NCBI GenBank assembly: GCA_905250115.1
Contig: CAJNOI010000084.1
Coordinates: 256,651 to 320,650 of the forward strand
Direction of reading: 5' to 3'
DNA length: 64,000 nt
Origin: Adineta steineri
Lineage: Eukaryota > Rotifera > Eurotatoria > Adinetida > Adinetidae
Shown here: one piece after another, positions 29,806-40,279 of the stretch
How the letters are laid out: each line of letters opens with the position of its first letter
Numbering within the stretch: position 1 is the stretch's first letter
Notes under the pieces: generated by a model
The model's database searches: none
The model's input: the letters and a program-made list of their open reading frames with translations, nothing else
What the model was told of the DNA's origin: nothing
Position numbers and translations under genes: made by a program

Positions 29806-30611
29806 TGTTTGTTTTTTGTTTTTTTGAAATAAACAAATAAATAGAAAATAAATATGTTCTTTTTTAATATATAGAATTTCTTTTGACTTCAGACAACGAT
29901 AAATCCTTGATCTCTTGTAGTTTATTATTCTTAATATTCAAGGTTTTTTTTAATTTAAATTATTTATTAATTTTTGTCTCATAAGATATCATATAGATAT
30001 GAGAACAACAACAGGTGAAAATCGATTTACCATGAAAATGTCGATTTACTCACAAATAAACCTAATTGCGTAATTTTACACAACGATTAATAACAATAAT
30101 AAATGATTCGAAGAAAGAATTTCTTGATAGTACTCAACAAAAAGTAATCAAATGTTCTATTATTTTTTGCATCTTAAAAGAATCTTTATAACTTTTTTCG
30201 GTGAATAAATACGACTGTACACTAATATTACTTGGAAGTTTCTTCGCGCCATCATTATTTGCTTTTTTTTTGTGTTAATATTATTCTAAGTTGCATCAGA
30301 AACTCTCAATACCAGGTATGTCATGATGATTATAGCAAAAAAAATTGCCCTTTTAACAAATATCTCGACCCTGTCTCATTATCTGGAGGGTAACTCTCAT
30401 CATACATTTCTTTTTCTTCCTACTTGCTTCTCGCGTCACATGACGATGCCTAGGGCGTACATGACTCTATTCTTCTCGATGTATATAGAAGAGTATGCAG
30501 ACGAGAAGAGAAATAACCGACTGGATGATGAGAAAGAAAACGTTGGCGTCAGCTGCAATGTTGACGAAGAACGAAAAGCGAAAAAGAAAAAAAAATGCCC
30601 TAACTTCACCC
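29806..30611. other. Intergenic between MRPS5 and the ubiquitin gene
   Basis: AT-rich, becoming richer in G+C after about 30350. It should hold the upstream regulatory region of the ubiquitin gene. No exon was recognised. Confidence 0.5.
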
Positions 30612-30612
30612 C

Positions 30613-30647
30613 TATATATAGCGTTGTACGCCATTATTTCTTCAGTT
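30613..30647 (+). promoter_or_regulatory. Core promoter of the ubiquitin gene: TATA box plus initiator
   Basis: TATATATA at about 30613-30620 is followed by TTCAGTT with its A at about 30644. The roughly 31-nt spacing is that of a TATA/Inr pair (TCAGTY initiator). Downstream, a donor at 30691 (CAA/GTAAAT) and a TTTTTTAG acceptor at 30752-30753 define a 63-nt 5'UTR intron, a usual feature of animal polyubiquitin genes. Confidence 0.6.
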
Positions 30648-30762
30648 ACATTCTCTCTTCTTACAAGACAGTTTTACGGTTAACAAACAAGTAAATTTCT
30701 TTTTTTCTTATCTATAGTCATCATCTATGAATTAAATTTGATGTGTTTTTTAGACAACAAAC

Positions 30763-30979
<217 letters not shown>

Positions 30980-31079
30980 NNNNNNNNNNNNNNNNNNNNN
31001 NNNNNNNNNNNNNNNNNNNNNNNNNNNNNNNNNNNNNNNNNNNNNNNNNNNNNNNNNNNNNNNNNNNNNNNNNNNNNNN
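30980..31079. other. 100-N assembly gap inside the ubiquitin gene
   Basis: Exactly 100 Ns, the conventional length for a gap of unknown size. The true distance may differ. The sequence after it (TTTTGTTTTAG, then about 20 nt to a TAA) does not read as the end of ubiquitin. Confidence 0.95.
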
Positions 31080-32401
31080 TTTTTTTTTGTTTTAGAATGA
31101 TTGCATCTAGACGTTAATTATTAATGAAGTAAATCTTAGTTATATTTTTCATACATACAATATTCAAAGCAATTATTGACCTTGCATTTAAATCAACAGA
31201 TAAAAAGTAATTTATCTATATTTTACGACATATTTATCCGATATGCTAAACTCAATTGCCATCTAAAGTATTTCAATATACTTACACATCTGTTTTCAAT
31301 CGTATAGAAAAACATATTATAGATTCTCGAGACTATATCAATAAAGATATATATATATATATATGTAAGTTACTTAGTAAATCTTTTGTAAAGTAATTCT
31401 CCTCCAATATGAAGAGTACTCTTATTTATTATGATTGTAATGTAAATTCTTGCAAGGATAAATATTGTTTGTCTGCAATAATATAACATCAATCTCTTGA
31501 ATATATCATGGAGTCTATTGAAAAAAAAATGAATAATGAAGAATAAATAACATTTGTATGATTGTTCTTATGCAGATACATTTGCATTAGAAAGAGCAAG
31601 ACATTTAACAAATGACTTATCATCAATAGGATAAATAAGAAAAAAAAAAGATTTTTATTATTATTCCGAACATATAGAGTTTCTACAGAATATCTAGATT
31701 ATTTATCATAAGAAAACGAAGGTCATATCGGTAGGTTTATTGCTAATAAGTAGTTAACCTTTTTTTTATTACTAATATGAGAAGATTTATATAAGTAAAA
31801 TGACTCACTCGAAGTAGTTCGATTTTCACATAATTTCCTCTTCACAAGTGTTCGTTGCTATTTATTTCCTCAAAGAAAACGTTTTTTTTTTCTTTGCTCA
31901 ATAATCACATTTGGCATTGAATGCGAACTAAGTCTATTCAAAAGAAAAAATCGAATCGAGACAACTACATTAAGGATTCTTTCGTATACTTTTGTATGAA
32001 TCAATAATCAAATATTTCTATGTAAAAAAAAACTATGGAGTTATAATCGATATTCAATAAGAATCTAGAATGATGACAATTTTTATTATAAAATCAATTA
32101 TGTCATAGAGTAAACGCCTAGTTAAATGTTTATTTTTATTCATTGTCGGTATTTTTACTGACGATAGAATATGAATACCTTTTTTTTCCTTCTTATTTGA
32201 CAAAACATGTTATAAATAAAATGGAAAAAGGGCAATCTTTTTTTTCTTCAAGAATGAAAGAGGAAGGAAAAAGAATTTGATATATATATATTTCTTGTTT
32301 TTAGAATGGCATTCATTATGACTTGCGTACGACAAAGTTAAAATGCGTTAAGCTTGTTTTTTTACAGTTCACATGCAGCACGCAATTGATTATCGATCTT
32401 C
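31080..32401. other. Intergenic, AT-rich, no gene recognised
   Basis: Long A/T runs and an AT-dinucleotide tract near 31350-31365. It may contain the 3'UTR of the ubiquitin gene. No exon supported. Confidence 0.5.
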
Positions 32402-35078
32402 ATGTCTCAACATAGGCGTACTGTCTTTCTATGTGTATGTACAATTGTTTTCGTTCAAGCAATTTATTATATTGTTACATTACAAGTAAAAAAAACTCAA
32501 CCATCTATTAAAGATCCTTTAGCATTATTTATATCAACACCTGCAAATTTTCAACTGTCAGATAAACATAATAATTCCGTCCAAAAATTACAAGAAAATA
32601 TTAATATTTCAAACTTATCACAGGTGAGTTAACATCAAGTTCTGTAAAAAATATTTAACAGCGGGAAGAGAAAAAAAAGCGTTTTTAACATATTACTGCA
32701 ATTCATCATTTTTTGTTTATTAACAGAACAAGAAGAAAAAATTACTTAGCATATTTTCCTAGTCAACAAAAATATAAAAATAAATTTTATTTAGATTAAT
32801 ATTACCCATGAACAAAAATCAACAAATATATCACGTAATTTAACATCAATAATCTCAATAACGAATGCCACTACCACCGTTACTACTACCACTACTGTTA
32901 GTACTACATCAACAACAACAGGTGTCCCGTTTTCAAATGCTTCGTTATATGCATATTTTAATTTTTCGAAAATCGATGTAAATGTTAATAGTTCACTACC
33001 AATTTGTAATTTTTCGATAACAAATAATAATACATCAATATATAAAGTTAATATAAGTCAAACAATTTATTCATATGATATTATTGAACAACACCATGGA
33101 ACGAATTTATATTCAGGTGGACATTATATTCCAAAAGACTGTCGACCAGAACAACGTTTAGCTCTTATTATATGTTATCGAAATCGTGAACTGCACTTAA
33201 AAATGTTTCTAGATAGTATTCATCCATTTTTACAAAAACAACAACTTGATTATACAGTTTTTATTGTTAATCAACATGGAAAAGATCAATTTAATCGTGC
33301 TGCTTTATTTAATGTTGGTTATTTAGAAGCTATGAAATTATATCCATATGATTGTTTTATTTTTCATGATGTTGATCTTTTACCAGAAGATTTAAGAAAT
33401 ATATATAAATGTGGTGATCAACCAAGACATATGTAAGTAAATAAAACATTTTCTAATTATTTCTATTGATTGAGTATATCTTTTGTTAGATCGTTTTATT
33501 TCCACATTGTTAAATATAATAAAAGATATATCATTTCGCTTGAATCAAATTGTGTAAGAGTCTTGGTTTTAATCGATAATGTCTATGAATGTTTTCCAAC
33601 TGAACTAGATTTTATCGTTTGAGAACAACTGAAAATCTTTACTGAACAAAATAAAAAAAGAGGATCAGACAGTACTAATCTATATTGATGTTGGTTTTAG
33701 TTGGAGTTAAGCCAAAACACACAGATAGATGTCGGCCTTTATTTAGAACAAAGATCAATATTAAATGGAGTAATAATAGATAAGAGTATTAATGACTGAA
33801 AACTATGATGTTCAAAGAACATTTATTAAAGATCATCTACTTTATTAGAAGCTGTCATATTCATTCTTATCTATATGCTAGCTCTCTGTATATAAAAAGA
33901 ATAACTACTAACAGAATGCAGATAGAAAAGAATCTTATAGCTTTAGAACGGAAAGTCATAGACATTCGTGGTTTTTACTATTCAAAAGAGGACAGTTGTG
34001 GGCACATACCTATGCGTAAAAATGGTTATTCAAAGTAGTATAGATGGTCATTTTAAAAAGACACTTATTGCAAATTTGTCTACTAAAATCGTAAGATTTT
34101 CTTCCACCAACCTTCTTTGAAAAGTACGATAATAGCGTAAGAGCTCTTGATAAAGTGCGCATCATTCAAAAATGTTCTTAGAATTTAATCTTGACTTTTC
34201 CAGTTTCATTTTTGACTAACAAAATTTTTCCCTAATGGTACTCGTAATAGAAATAAGAAAAGACTCGTTTAGAAAAATATTGTAATTCCAACAAATTTAT
34301 ATTCTTATAAATAATCGATTTTAATATAAAGAATAAAAGATGAAAATGAAAAGATAAATTTACTGACGATATGTATGTGGTTCTATTTCTGACCTAAAAT
34401 ATTTCATAAGAATTTACATTCTACATAATACATTTTGATCTATATCGTAAGAATACTGCATTTGCGTTGAATTCCTACGCATTATTTTTTGCAAAATATC
34501 TTACGACATCTATTTTCAAGGATTTTTTATGGATTACACAAAAAAATTTCGAAATATTTTTTTCCTTTGATGTACCCATATTCATTCATTTTAACTGTCG
34601 TTATCATGTATAAATTGATATAAATTCTATATTACTTTTCAGGTCAGTCGCTGTTGATAAATTCAATTATAAATTACTTTATTCAACATTATTTGGTGGT
34701 GTAACAGCATTTCGTTTATCAGATCTTCTTGGTGCAAATGGTTATCCAACCGTTTACTGGGGTTGGGGTGGTGAAGACGATGATATGTATTTACGTGTTG
34801 TTAAAAAACTAAAAAAATCTATTACACGTTATCCAATGGAAATTGCACGTTATAAAATGATTCGTACACATGATCATACATCGGGTAAAGCTAATCCTCA
34901 TCGTCATACAATATTATACTCAAAATATGATTATAATCTCGATGGTATAAGTACAACAAATTATACACTACATAATGTATTTTTTTATAAATTATTTACG
35001 CTAATTAATGTCACATTAACCGAAGAACCATTCGAAAAAATTCGTGCTCGTTTACGTATAAAAAAAAAGAAAAAATAG
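32402..35078 (+). CDS. Beta-1,4-galactosyltransferase family glycosyltransferase (GT7), 431 aa
   Basis: Exons 32402-32623, 32795-33432 and 34643-35078; 431 residues. Type II Golgi topology: short cytoplasmic MSQHRR, a signal anchor (VFLCVCTIVFVQAIYYIV), then a Thr/Asn-rich stem with many N-glycosylation sequons. Catalytic features of family GT7: LALIICYRNRELHL, FNRAALFNVGYLEA, FHDVDLLPEDLRN with the metal-binding DVD, FGGVTAFRL, and YWGWGGEDDDMYLR, the acceptor-binding WGWGGEDDD signature. It transfers galactose (or GalNAc, as many invertebrate members do) from the UDP sugar to terminal GlcNAc; the exact donor cannot be read. The C-terminus is a Lys-rich run. Intron 2 is about 1.2 kb, among the longest here, and contains no recognisable gene. 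Confidence 0.93.
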
Positions 35079-35358
35079 AATGTTTTTTTGTTGAGAGTTC
35101 ATTTATTTCAAAATATTGTCTGTGATGAAATTTCAACGATGGCAAGGAATATATTCAATGTTTGTGTGATTTTGCTGAACAAAAAAAAAGTTCTCGAATG
35201 ATTTGTTTTTAAATTTTATGTAACTTATTAATGAATGAGCTTGATATACAATTTTTGTGTTTTTTAATTTTCATTCTTTCGAAATCTTCTCGTCAGTTGA
35301 TAAAAATATATTCAAACAAATAAATATTCTTTTCAGATTTTTACATAAATATTCAAAC

Positions 35359-36592
35359 ATGTCGTATATGTTACCGCATTTACATAATGGCTGGCAAGTT
35401 GATCAAGCCATTTTATCTGAAGAAGATAAAGTTGTTGTTATTCGTTTTGGACACGATTGGGATCCAACATGTATGAAAATGGATGAAGTTCTATATAAAG
35501 TTGCTGAAAAAATTAAAAATTTTACAGTTATCTATCTGGTTGACATTACAGAAACACCAGATTTTAATAAAATGTAAGCTATATATTCTTCCATACTTTA
35601 TATTTATCAATATATATATTCAGATCATACCGATCAGTGGATTAAATCATAGCAGTATTCTTATTGGAACATTTCTTAACAAAATAGAATTTGAATAAAA
35701 GATGCTGGTAGGTTCGGATAATAGAGCGAGAACAATCTTGAAAAAATAAGTATTCTGTTTTGATAGATACGGAAATCTATTACTATGAGAATTTAGGGAA
35801 CTGCAAAATCACGTTTTTTGGTCCCGGTCCCGCTGGTCCCGATCTTGACAAAAGCTTAAGAATAATTCTGGTGTTGTCTTCATCTATGAAAAAAAAATAT
35901 GAAGTTTACGAAAATTCTCGCTTTTTCGATTGTAAATTCAATCTATACGGTTTTTCTTGAACTATAAAATAACACATTTGTCAATTCTTAATTAAAAAAA
36001 ATAGAAAATGTCTGGTCTCATACTTGGTAAAAACATTGAGGAATAAGGTGACAATTTTAGTCTTGGTCCCGAGACCGGGACCACTTTGCAGTTCCCTAAT
36101 GAGAATCTTTAGATTCAAACCAGCATCACATTCTATCTAGTTCTTATATATAAATTCAATAGTCGATAGAAATTTCGAAAGATAAATTAAAAGGGTACGT
36201 CGGTTCCAAAAAAATGAAACCGAACCGGAACCGCTCTTTTCCCATTTCCACTGATCGGAGTTTGACCGGAGGCACGGTTCCGGTTCCGAGTAATTTTTGG
36301 AGCCGAAGCTTTTAGAATCATAAATGTAGAAACTTTGAAATTTATTGACATGTACTTAATTAAATTATTTTCCTTTAGGTATGAATTATATGATCCATGT
36401 ACGGTTATGTTCTTCTATCGTAATAAACATATTATGATCGATCTTGGTACTGGTAACAATAATAAAATAAGTTGGGCTTTAGAAGATACTCAAGAATTTA
36501 TTGATATTGTCGAAACTATTTATCGTGGTGCTCGTAAAGGTCGTGGTTTAGTTATTTCACCAAAAGATTATTCTACTAAATATCGCTACTAA
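35359..36592 (+). CDS. TXNL4A: U5 snRNP thioredoxin-like protein DIM1
   Basis: Exons 35359-35573 and 36379-36592 encode 142 residues, the length of the human protein. A thioredoxin-fold spliceosome component of U5 and tri-snRNP, essential for splicing. Conserved segments: MSYMLPHLHNGWQVDQAIL, VVVIRFGHDWDPTCMKMDE, IYLVDITETPDFNKMYELYDP (split by the intron), CTVMFFYRNKHIMIDLGTGNNNKI, and RGARKGRGLVISPKDYSTKYRY. The single 805-nt intron is expanded by a hAT-like MITE and a second palindromic repeat. A TTTTCAG acceptor (35335-35336) lies upstream of the ATG. Confidence 0.97.
35794..36098. mobile_element. Non-autonomous hAT-like MITE in the DIM1 intron
   Basis: A 305-bp element bounded by perfect 14-bp inverted repeats, TAGGGAACTGCAAA at 35794-35807 and TTTGCAGTTCCCTA at 36085-36098. 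It is flanked by an 8-bp duplication, ATGAGAAT, at 35785-35792 and 36099-36106, with one extra T on the left. Further inside, GGTCCCG-rich arms are also inverted. TAGGG-type ends with 8-bp target duplications are the mark of the hAT superfamily. No transposase frame is present, so it must have been moved in trans. Confidence 0.85.
36196..36306. repeat. Second palindromic repeat in the DIM1 intron
   Basis: GAACCGGAACCG near 36219 has an exact reverse complement, CGGTTCCGGTTC, near 36275. The pairing extends imperfectly outwards through GGTTCCAAAAAAAT on the left and ATTTTTGGAGCC on the right. The result is about 110 bp of foldback DNA, probably a small decayed transposon with arms of about 31 nt. 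No target duplication was identified. Confidence 0.6.
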
Positions 36593-36744
36593 ACACATAC
36601 ATATTTGTGTCTATCATATGTTTTTTCTTGTAATAAAATAAAGTTCATTTTTTGTCGTCTCATTATATTCAGTCTCATAATTTCATTTAAATAAATTATG
36701 GATTTGAAGAAAAAAAAAACTCGACACAAACTGCTCTTGTAGAT

Positions 36745-39223
36745 ATGATAACAGATCAAATAATGGTAACAAATGCTTATCGATTATTTCTCAATCGATT
36801 ATGTCAATCTTGTCCATTGAAAACTCAGTGTGCTCTATTTAACAAATTTGCTGAAGATCAGGTGGAAATTAAAATAATAATAAAACTGAAAGGATTGTAT
36901 TATTGAATAGTTTTCTTTTTTTAATTTTTGCTTATAGGAAAGAATATCACTTGAATCAACTCCATTAAATCATTCCGATATACAAACAATAGATAATAAT
37001 TTAAATGTTTCATCTCTTCAACATTGTTTTTTATGTATTGATATTTTACATCGTTATACTTCTGATGAATTTATGCAACAAGTAATAAAAGATTTGTTTT
37101 TTAAATTATTCTATTCAATTCTTTTTTTTTGCTTTTATTAAAGATTAAACAAACTGCTCAAACAGCAACAAGTGATTTTCAATCATTTTGTGTTAATCTT
37201 TCTTTACCATTGAATTTACTTATTCGTCATGTAAACAAAGAAATTAATTTCGATATTATCAAATGATTATATATATATTCTAGGCATATTTAACGAAATT
37301 TTTAACGAAATTTGTTGGCGAATGTAATGAAAAAGATCTACCGATAATTAAAGATCAATGGAGAAATTTAATGATTGATCGATTAGAAGAAGTTCTTCAT
37401 CGACCTTATCAAATAGACGTATATTCAAATAAATAATATTTTTTTAATATATTTTATTTTGTTTTGTTCAGAGTCCGTTTGAAATTAATATAACATTTGA
37501 TTTTAGTGGTGAAAAGGAAGAACTTGAAAGTTTGTAAGTTTTCATTAGCAAAAATTTCAATAATATGAAATAATAAATATTATTTTTTAGACGAAGATTT
37601 CGTTATGCAGATAATCCAAAATTAGCAGTAAGATATCGTTTACTTAGATTGTATGACCATTGATTATTTTTCTCATCACTACCAATAAGAATACCATTAC
37701 TTGTACAATAGAGATTTTTTTGATAGCGAAGTTGATCTAATGTTGTTAAAATTGTCCATTGATTTGTATGAATATTGTATCTAGAATACATGAAGTAACG
37801 AGTTCAGAAAGTAGAAGCTAAAAAATATGATAAAATTTATATTTCATAAACGATGAATATAATTTTAGAAATCAAATGCGAATGAAGGATTTACTCGTCA
37901 AGCAGTAACTACAATTCTTAACGATCTTACATTCGAAGATTTTGAACAGTAAATATATTTCATCTAAATAATATTTTCGAAATAAAAATTAACTTTAGAT
38001 ATTATAAACCAGCTATTAACGGAAAAACAACATATACAATTTCTGCTCTACATGATTCAGTCTATGTAGCTGGTTGTAAATCATGTATTTAAATAAATCA
38101 CATGATTAATATTTGATTTTAATATTGTAGGACGTTATAATAAATATTCGCGTACATTATCTCAGACTCCATGGATTATTGATGGAATTCGTAAAGCTGA
38201 AACATCTGTTGAAGAATTAATAGCACTTCCAATAAGTAAACTTGTGAATGCTAAAGGTAATAAAATAATTTGTCTTAACCAAAAAAGTATCATATCAAAT
38301 ATTTTTTGTGTATTATAGATTATGTTTTTCTTTCTTCGGGCCGAGAAGATGTCGATGTACGAACATTAGGTCGTGGTTAGTATACAATATCTTTTTTTTA
38401 TTTTATCATTATTTATTTTTTATAGGTCGACCATTTGTTATTGAATTTCGACATCCTTCAAGAATTCTTTATCTACCGGAAGAATTTGTTACTGCTCAAC
38501 ATGTTTGTTTATAAATATAAAATCGATTTGTTTTATTTTTGTTTTATTATTAGGATATTAATACATTAACAAAAGATGTTCGTGTTCGAGATTTACAACA
38601 AGTAACAAAGTATGTAATAATGAGTTTTAGTTATAATTACAACGATTAAATTATTCTTTTTAAGAGAAGAAAGTAATCAGATTAAAGAAGGTGAAGAAGA
38701 AAAAACAAAATGTTATGAAGCTTTATGTTACACTGAAACGCAAATTGATCAAACTGAACTTGATCAAAGACTTGCATCCGTTCCGAATCCAATAGTTATT
38801 GAACAAAAAACTCCAATACGAGTTTTACATCGGTAAATTCAAATCTTCGTTTTTTCTAAATATACAATATATTTATTTTCAAGACGAACAGTAATGACAC
38901 GTCAACGATCAATCACTGAACTTTCAGCAACGGTGATTGATCCATATCATTTTCGTTTACTTTTAACAACACAAGCTGGTACATATGTAAAAGAATTTGT
39001 TCATGGTGATTTTGGTCGAACAAAACCAAATTTAACAATGATACTTGATCGTTTTGTTGATATTATTGAATTAGATGTTCTAGTATGTAATTTCATTTTA
39101 TTTCGAAATATATTCTATATAAAATTTATTTCATAGGCTGTGAATATTGATTTTCCGCCATCGTTAAAAAATGAAAATAACGAAAATGAAAAAGATATTT
39201 TGTGTGATATGAATGGAAAATAA
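36745..39223 (+). CDS. PUS10: tRNA pseudouridine synthase Pus10
   Basis: Fifteen short exons (36745-36861, 36938-37081, 37144-37230, 37284-37418, 37472-37533, 37591-37627, 37869-37948, about 38000-38072, 38131-38256, 38319-38375, 38426-38502, 38554-38609, 38665-38832, 38884-39082, 39137-39223) give about 501 residues (human 529). Pus10 makes pseudouridine 54 (and 55 in some lineages) in tRNA. Evidence: RYNKYSRTLSQTPWIIDG, SSGREDVDVRTLG with the catalytic aspartate, GRPFVIEFRHP, VRVRDLQQVT, KEGEEEKTKCYEAL, KTPIRVLHRR, and FRLLLTTQAGTYVKEFVHGD with GRTKPNL. The N-terminal Cys-rich segment (CQSCPLKTQC) is in the position of the THUMP-domain zinc site. One edge of the eighth exon is uncertain by one base. 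The ATG is 2 nt after a TTGTAG acceptor, 152 nt after the DIM1 stop. Confidence 0.93.
37630..37791 (-). pseudogene. Possible kelch-like fragment antisense in PUS10 intron 6
   Basis: The intron at 37628-37868 is about 240 nt, far longer than its neighbours. Read on the minus strand it is open and translates to a kelch-blade-like string (RYNIHTNQWTILTTLDQLRY, then GILIGSDEKNNQWSYN). This may be a remnant of a kelch gene inserted here, or a chance open frame. No start context or full blade is present. Confidence 0.3.
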
Positions 39224-39479
39224 TGATAAATTTTTAAATAGATTTATAAAAGAATATTTTATTTTCATATTACAGATGAATAAACTCATTAAACAAGTAG
39301 TGTAATACTTAAAAGATTCACACATGTTGTTTTTTTTAAATAGAAGTAACTTACAAAGTTTAACTTAGATTTAGACTCACAGCTTAATAACGATGATTTT
39401 TAATCAATTGAATCAAACTGATAATACATGTCATTTATATATTTCGAGAATTTAACTTCTAATAAATCGATTATCTCTT

Positions 39480-39628
39480 ATGTCATCAAAATCGCGAAGG
39501 TTTGAACGATTTAATCGCCAAAATTAAGGACTCTTTACCGATTTTTTTTTCGAAAAGTCTTGATTCCTAGTGATTGCGGCAAAATAACCATTTCTTACTA
39601 GCGATATAATCGTCGATTTTGATGACAT
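39480..39628. mobile_element. 149-bp MITE-like foldback element
   Basis: Perfect 15-bp terminal inverted repeats: ATGTCATCAAAATCG at 39480-39494 and its reverse complement CGATTTTGATGACAT at 39614-39628. The interior is AT-rich and non-coding. No clear target-site duplication is visible, so the superfamily is not assigned. Confidence 0.7.
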
Positions 39629-39774
39629 GGGCTGTTATTTTTCAAATATATATATCACACTTAAAGCATTCATATTTACTACTAAAAAATTTATTTTATC
39701 TTACAAACATCACGTTTTTTGCATATTTAACATTACTTTATAATACATTCAATGTTCTATTTATTTATAACCAT

Positions 39775-39945
39775 GCGGTGACGGATCTAGGATTTTGAAA
39801 CGGAGGGGCTATTTCGGCTAAAAACTATTTTTGAGTTCAATCGAAGTAGTGTGAAACTATTTTTGCTGGAAAGAATGGAAAAAAATTTTCGAAGGGGGGA
39901 CGATAGGAGTGATCACCCCCCCCCCTCCTCTAAATCCGCCACTGT
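39775..39945. mobile_element. Degenerate MITE with GTG(A/G)CGGAT ends and a poly-C tract
   Basis: The left end GTGACGGATCTAG and the right end, read in reverse complement as GTGGCGGATTTAG, form an imperfect inverted repeat around about 170 bp with G-rich and C-rich runs (GGGGGG near 39895, C10 near 39917). Such ends are common in small non-autonomous elements of invertebrates. Confidence 0.55.
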
Positions 39946-40279
39946 AATCGTGAAAGATATATACATGCACAACAATATCTTATTCATAGGTGACTTTTCA
40001 ATAGTTTAAAAAATATCTTGTAATTCACAGTCAATGATTGTATTTTCTTTCCTTTTCATGCATGTCCTCTATAATAATCTCATTTGATTGGTTATTTCCT
40101 ATCTCCATACAAGTGGTAAACTAACTAACTAACTACAAGTGCTATTAATGATATAGTACTACATATACGCATCTATTGTATAAATTTATTAATTTATCTA
40201 GTTTATCGTAATCTTTTTTTCATTCAGATTATACATATAGATCTTTATAGATATTTCAGATTGATTTCTATTGATAAAT

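Larger units (their letters stand above)
39224..40279. other. Intergenic with two decayed transposon-like repeats
   Basis: Holds the foldback element at 39480-39628 and a second, degenerate inverted-repeat element at about 39775-39945. No exon recognised. A TATTTCAG acceptor at 40258-40259 precedes the WDR43-like start. Confidence 0.6.

Noticed and set aside
33805-34038. 77-codon open frame inside intron 2 of the galactosyltransferase
   Set aside because: No family resemblance and no codon bias; the intron is probably non-coding.
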